Shown here one piece after another: positions 59,969-64,000 of a DNA stretch of 64,000 nt. Under the pieces are notes generated by a model, which searched no databases, was not told the DNA's origin, and saw only the letters and a program-made list of their open reading frames with translations. The stretch is from positions 1-64,000 of the forward strand of contig JAVTVY010018763.1 in NCBI GenBank assembly GCA_036873755.1, given 5' to 3'. This stretch comes from Hanleya hanleyi (lineage: Eukaryota > Mollusca > Polyplacophora > Lepidopleurida > Hanleyidae). Every line of letters starts with the position of its first letter. Position 1 is the first letter of the stretch. A program made the translations under genes and the position numbers.

Positions 59969-60475
59969 GTCGTCGATATAAAAGTGGTACTTTATACCTA
60001 GACTGTGCAGGAATAGTGCCACTGGTGTAAACGCTCGTGTGAACACCCAAGGGGAAGTTGACAGGCCGAACGGAAGCAATTGAATTTGGAAGCGTCGTTT
60101 GCCGGCCATGAATCTTAAGTACTTCCTCCCCTCCGGATGTATCGGGATATGAAGATATGCATCCCTTAAATCCAGAGAAGTCAGCCATTCCCCTTGCTTG
60201 AGTACCGACCGGATAGACTGGAAGGATTCCATGCGGAAGTGTGGCGGTGGAGTGAGGTAGTCCTTGTTGAGGTGCTTGAGGTTGATAACCATGCGCATCT
60301 CGTATGTGTCTTTCTTGGGGACCAGAAAGACCGGCGAATAGAACCCGGGTGTTGTGTCCCAAACCGGAAGCTCTATTACTGAAGCCTTCTCTATCAGCTT
60401 GTCCACAGAGGACTGTATCACTGATAGATGATCCATTCGTAATGGAATACGAGACGGAAGGGGAGATGCAGTCAA
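59879..60475 (-). pseudogene. DIRS reverse transcriptase, N-terminal and palm part
   Basis: Frame of 198 codons with the RT fingers and palm. It has PVFLVPKKD.YEMRMVINLKHLN, then SLDLRDAYLHIPIHP, LPFGLSTSPWVFT and the active site HFYIDDSLL. Directly after YIDD the conserved reading moves to another frame (at about 59960-59968), so a one-base indel breaks the protein. The residues after DDSLL in this frame are out of phase. Confidence 0.88.
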
Positions 60476-60603
60476 GGGGGGAAGCGTGTATCAGAATATC
60501 AGACGTCTGAGGTAATCCAACTGCTAGTGATTTCGCTAGAAATAGGCAATTTTCACGGAGCTGAACAAAATGACTTCCTGACCCACTTGCAGTAGGAACA
60601 AGG

Positions 60604-60698
60604 AGGAATTATGGGTAGTGAACAGTCAGGTGACTAGCAGGGGAGAGAACTGTGTTATTCAAAATTCTTACTAGATGATTTCATGTCGAACAAGAAAT
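60604..60698 (-). repeat. DIRS right terminal inverted repeat
   Basis: Begins AGGAATTATGGGTAGTGAAC and ends CGAACAAGAAAT, complement of 57763-57857 with a few mismatches. This is the 5' end relative to the minus-strand genes. Confidence 0.9.
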
Positions 60699-60699
60699 T

Positions 60700-62610
60700 A
60701 TGCCAGAATTATGAAATCTTAATTAAAAACGCTTGTGTGAGAAGGTAACGGTTGACCCTAACCTGTTGTAACTCAGAATCACCCAGGCATGCAGGACTTT
60801 CTGAACAATACACTGATAGGTTGGAACTACACAGTAGTTTAATGATTTGGCAATAATACAATTGCTTTATTATCATTTTTTAAATTTTCTCTTTATGATA
60901 ATATAACGAATCATGACATCTATACCCCATATTTGTACCATAAATGGATCACATAATGATAAGATATATATATGTTTTTACAATAAAGGGATGACATGAA
61001 GATATTCATTTACACAGTATAAAGCACATTTGTTAACCAATATAATGGATCACAGTGTCAGTGATATATAATATTCATCAAAATTGCTGTTTTGTTACTT
61101 GATACATATGAGGTAGAAGATGTTGCAGACCAAAATAGAGGTCAAGGTCACAGACACCAAAATGAAGAAATCACAACTTTGTTCAGGGGGTCCGACAATG
61201 TGTTGTGTACCAAATTGGTCAAGGTAACTGACCTCAAATTAAAGAAATCATTATAAATTAAAATTTATTCTGACTAGATACTTTTTGGGGAGTCTGTTTG
61301 TCACATACCAAAATTGTGGTACGGTCACCGAGGTCCAAAAAACCTATCATTGAAAATTATAGTTTTTCGCCAGTGGATACATTATGGGGGGATAGGTCAA
61401 ATACCAAAGTAGAGGTCAAAGACAATAGTCAGTCACTCAGCCTGAAGATGAGGAAATAGTGAAACTCTTTGACTTTGTGTTACTCCAATTCCGGGCGGTG
61501 GAAATGTGACCAAATTACACGTATACCACCAAGTGAACACGGATATCAATTATTCATTTGTGTCCTTTGGATATACCTAGACATCAAGGGGGAAGAAACA
61601 ACCTGTTGATTTTGATGTCAAGAGTGCAAGGGTCATGAATCCTCAAAGAAGACTGCTGAATATTTGGAAATTCAATTGTTACACTCCAAACTTATACTGT
61701 TGTTCTGTGGTGTATACTGAAGCTGAATGTTGGCTCTTGTGGAAGCTGCGATTTCGCAAACTGCACACAAATAATTTAGTAACATTTTAAAACATTCATT
61801 AAATGTACCGGAATACCCATATCTTTTTTTAGATATTAAAGGAGAAGAAAACATGCGACTAATGTATACACTGAACGAAAGATCTATCTCCCCTGTATCC
61901 AAAAATGTAAGCAACTATTTTTTGCCGCCGATCTATTCATATTGAAACATCAAAAACTGGAGCTTGTGGACAGATTCATAAGTGTCGCCATTACAAGGGC
62001 TTGTGTCTAGTTTAACCAATCAGAAATGCCAAAAACAAATTGTGCGCATCGCTGCATGACGTCAGCTGGGCTCATATTCACTTCCGCCCTGTACGTTGAA
62101 GTATGAGAAGCTCTCGGGACTGCAGGTTTATATTTTGTATACTGTTATGATTTGATAGTGGTAGTGTGCCAATGTTCCGCAAATACACGGGCATCATGCC
62201 GCAGTGAGTGGCATTTGGCTGTTCTAACAGAACTGGGAATCCAAACCTTCCAAAGACCGTGACATTTCCCAATGTTGAAACCAGATGTACTGAAACAGTG
62301 GGTGCATAACATCAGTCGTCAGGATTTTACTCCAAACACAAACTCAAGACTGTGCTCATTGCACTTCTTACCAGGCTGTTTCAAAGATCGATGTTCACGC
62401 AAAATATGGTATTGAATCTGAGTTTGTACATCGTCAGGCTCACGAACCGAAACGACTGTTCACACTTGCCAGGCTGCAGAGTTATTGTATTAGAATAATC
62501 TCTGGATTATCTTTCGATCTACCAGTCGAAATAAAATAAACAGGCGTTCTGAGAACCCCCAACATCTCGCTTGCAGGGTCATCCGCCGAAGCTGCAGCAG
62601 TATTGAAATC
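60700..62610. other. No gene recognised
   Basis: AT-rich. Bases 61110-61460 carry the ACCAAAATAGAGGTCAAGGT phrases of the intron 13 repeat class. No exon recognised. Confidence 0.45.
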
Positions 62611-62619
62611 ATACATGTA

Positions 62620-62710
62620 GAGCAAACAATAACGTCTGGAATAGGTGATGTGGTACAGACAATAATGTCTGGAATAGATTAGCTGGTTCAGACAATAACA
62701 TCAGTCCCAT
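62620..62710 (+). repeat. Short tandem repeat, ~38 bp, three copies
   Basis: CAAACAATAACGTCTGGAAT, CAGACAATAATGTCTGGAAT and CAGACAATAACATC lie in tandem just before the minisatellite. Confidence 0.7.
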
Positions 62711-63436
62711 GTGGGTTTAACGGCATGTAAGTTAATCCCATGTAGGATGGATAGGCCAGTGCCATGGGATTACTGCTGCATAGGGCAGTCCAGTGTGAGA
62801 TTACTGCTGGATAGGTCAGTCCCATGTCATTGTGAGATTACTGCTGGATAGGCCAGTCCTGTGTAGGATTACTGCTGGATGGACCAGTCCCGTGTGTTAT
62901 TACTGATAGATAGACCAGTCCCCTGTGGGATTACTGCTGGATAGGACAGTCCCGTGTGGGATTACTGCTGCATAGGCAGTCCAGTGTAGGATTACTGCTG
63001 CATATTGCAGTCCAGTGTCATATTACTTCTGGATAGTCCCGTGTGAGATTACTGCTGCATAGGCCAGTCCCATGTGGGATTACTGCTGGATAGGCCAGTC
63101 CCATGTGGGATTACTGCTGGATAGGCCAGTCCGGTCTGGGATTACTGCTGGATAGGTCAGTCCTGTGTGGTATTACAGTTGGATAGGCCAGTGCCATTTG
63201 GGATTACTGCTGGATAGGTCAGTCCTGTGTGGGATTACTGCTGGACAGGCCAGTCCCAAATGAGATTACTGCTGGATAGACCAGTCCGGTCGGGGATTAC
63301 TGCTGGATAGTTGAGTTCCATATGGGATTACTGCTGGATAGGTCAGTCTCGTGTGGCATTACTGCTGGATAGGCCAGTGCCATTCGGGATTACTGCTGGA
63401 TAAGTCAGTCCCGTGTGGGATTACTGCGGGACAGCT
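62700..63436 (+). repeat. 31-bp minisatellite, about 22 copies
   Basis: Unit GGGATTACTGCTGGATAGGC then CAGTCCCATGT, with clean 31-base spacing (e.g. 63076 to 63107). Copies vary mainly at GTCCC/GTCCG and TGGG/TGAG. A run of three imperfect units at the left edge shows decay. No gene inside. Confidence 0.93.
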
Positions 63437-63439
63437 CTG

Positions 63440-64000
63440 ACCTAAGGAAAACATGAAACCTGTCCACCAAGTTTTATAATCATCCCACGAAATGTTCAAT
63501 AAACTTTCCATGTACAGATCTACATGTAAATTTTTGCCCAACAAAAACCTTATCAATGGAAAAAGTCTAAACTGCAATAATTAGGACAAAAATTCATATT
63601 TAATGTCATATTTCTTAAATATTAGCACATGCACATCCTCAAATCACATTTAACTTGGGTAGCAAGTGTCAAACTCATCCAATGAAAGCTGACAGCTTCA
63701 GAAAACTTTATATACATGTACATTATCATTGGCAAATTACTTAGACAAAATCATAAAAATTTAAACAAAAATTAATATTTCATCTCCTAAATAGCACAGG
63801 TACATCCTCTAATCATAAGAAACATGTGTACGGTACCAAGTTTCGTAATCATCCAATGAGATCTGACAACTGCAGCAAACTTACCTTGTACATGTAGAGG
63901 CCTACATGTACAATTCACCTACACAGAAAACTCTTTATCATTTGCCATAATTTGGACAAAAATTAATATTTCATCTCAGTTTCATAATCATCCAATGACA
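63440..64000. repeat. Degenerate tandem repeat, ~190 bp, reaches window end
   Basis: CACCAAGTTTTATAATCATCC, then TTGGACAAAAATTAATATT and TCATCTCCTAAATAGCAC recur about three times, the last truncated by the window edge. Confidence 0.6.

Larger units (their letters stand above)
57763..60698 (-). mobile_element. Degraded DIRS-type tyrosine-recombinase retrotransposon
   Basis: A 95-bp terminal inverted repeat (57763-57857 and 60604-60698, only a few mismatches) encloses reverse transcriptase, RNase H and tyrosine recombinase sequences in that order on the minus strand, the DIRS arrangement. DIRS elements integrate with a tyrosine recombinase instead of an integrase and make no target duplication. 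There is no gag-like frame between the right repeat and the RT, and the body is about 2.7 kb, shorter than complete elements. Just beyond and inside the left repeat, AAACTTACCTCACTTCCACT occurs at 57738 and 57987 and its complement at about 57918, which may be remnants of the internal complementary region. Confidence 0.88.

Noticed and set aside
58980..60510. Plus-strand frames of 60-73 codons across the DIRS element
   Set aside because: They are shadows of the minus-strand reverse transcriptase and RNase H.

Overview
This is a eukaryotic nuclear window. It is AT-rich, very dense in repeats, and holds one multi-exon gene with GT-AG introns. I infer a marine invertebrate, probably a mollusc. 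The grounds are a SINE with a 5S rRNA head and a tail ending in short ACTCAC units, many degenerate tandem repeats carrying GTCTGTCCGTC and TGACCTTGACCT phrases, and a DIRS-type element. No species is assigned.

Layout. Bases 1-1712 are repeat-poor flank. About 1713-21027 is one uninterrupted satellite array of a roughly 186-bp unit, about 100 copies, with larger duplicated blocks superimposed. At its right edge (21039-23506) sits a complete piggyBac-type transposon with TTAA duplications, short inverted ends and an intact 577-residue transposase that keeps its catalytic aspartates. Bases 23507-31785 have no recognised gene but hold several miniature transposons.

From 31786 to 47343, twelve well-supported exons encode nearly all of serine palmitoyltransferase long-chain base subunit 1 (SPTLC1), which starts sphingolipid synthesis at the ER. 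Every junction keeps phase. The first coding exon (about 19 codons in human) was not found, and the last codon plus stop probably lie in a tiny exon at 53010. The introns are filled with repeats: miniature transposons, a nested insertion in a SINE-like tail, a 156-bp tandem repeat, and two degenerate arrays rich in nuclear-receptor half-sites (direct and inverted AGGTCA).

Downstream, 50526-51353, 54767-55260 and 55394-55977 are long foldback (inverted-repeat) elements. A 5S-derived SINE with clear target-site duplications lies at 54476-54702. A decayed DIRS-type tyrosine-recombinase retrotransposon between 95-bp inverted repeats occupies 57763-60698 on the minus strand. A 31-bp minisatellite runs from about 62700 to 63436. 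Apart from SPTLC1 and the piggyBac transposase, no convincing intact protein gene was found. The many minus-strand reading frames in the satellite follow from a unit length divisible by three and are not called genes.
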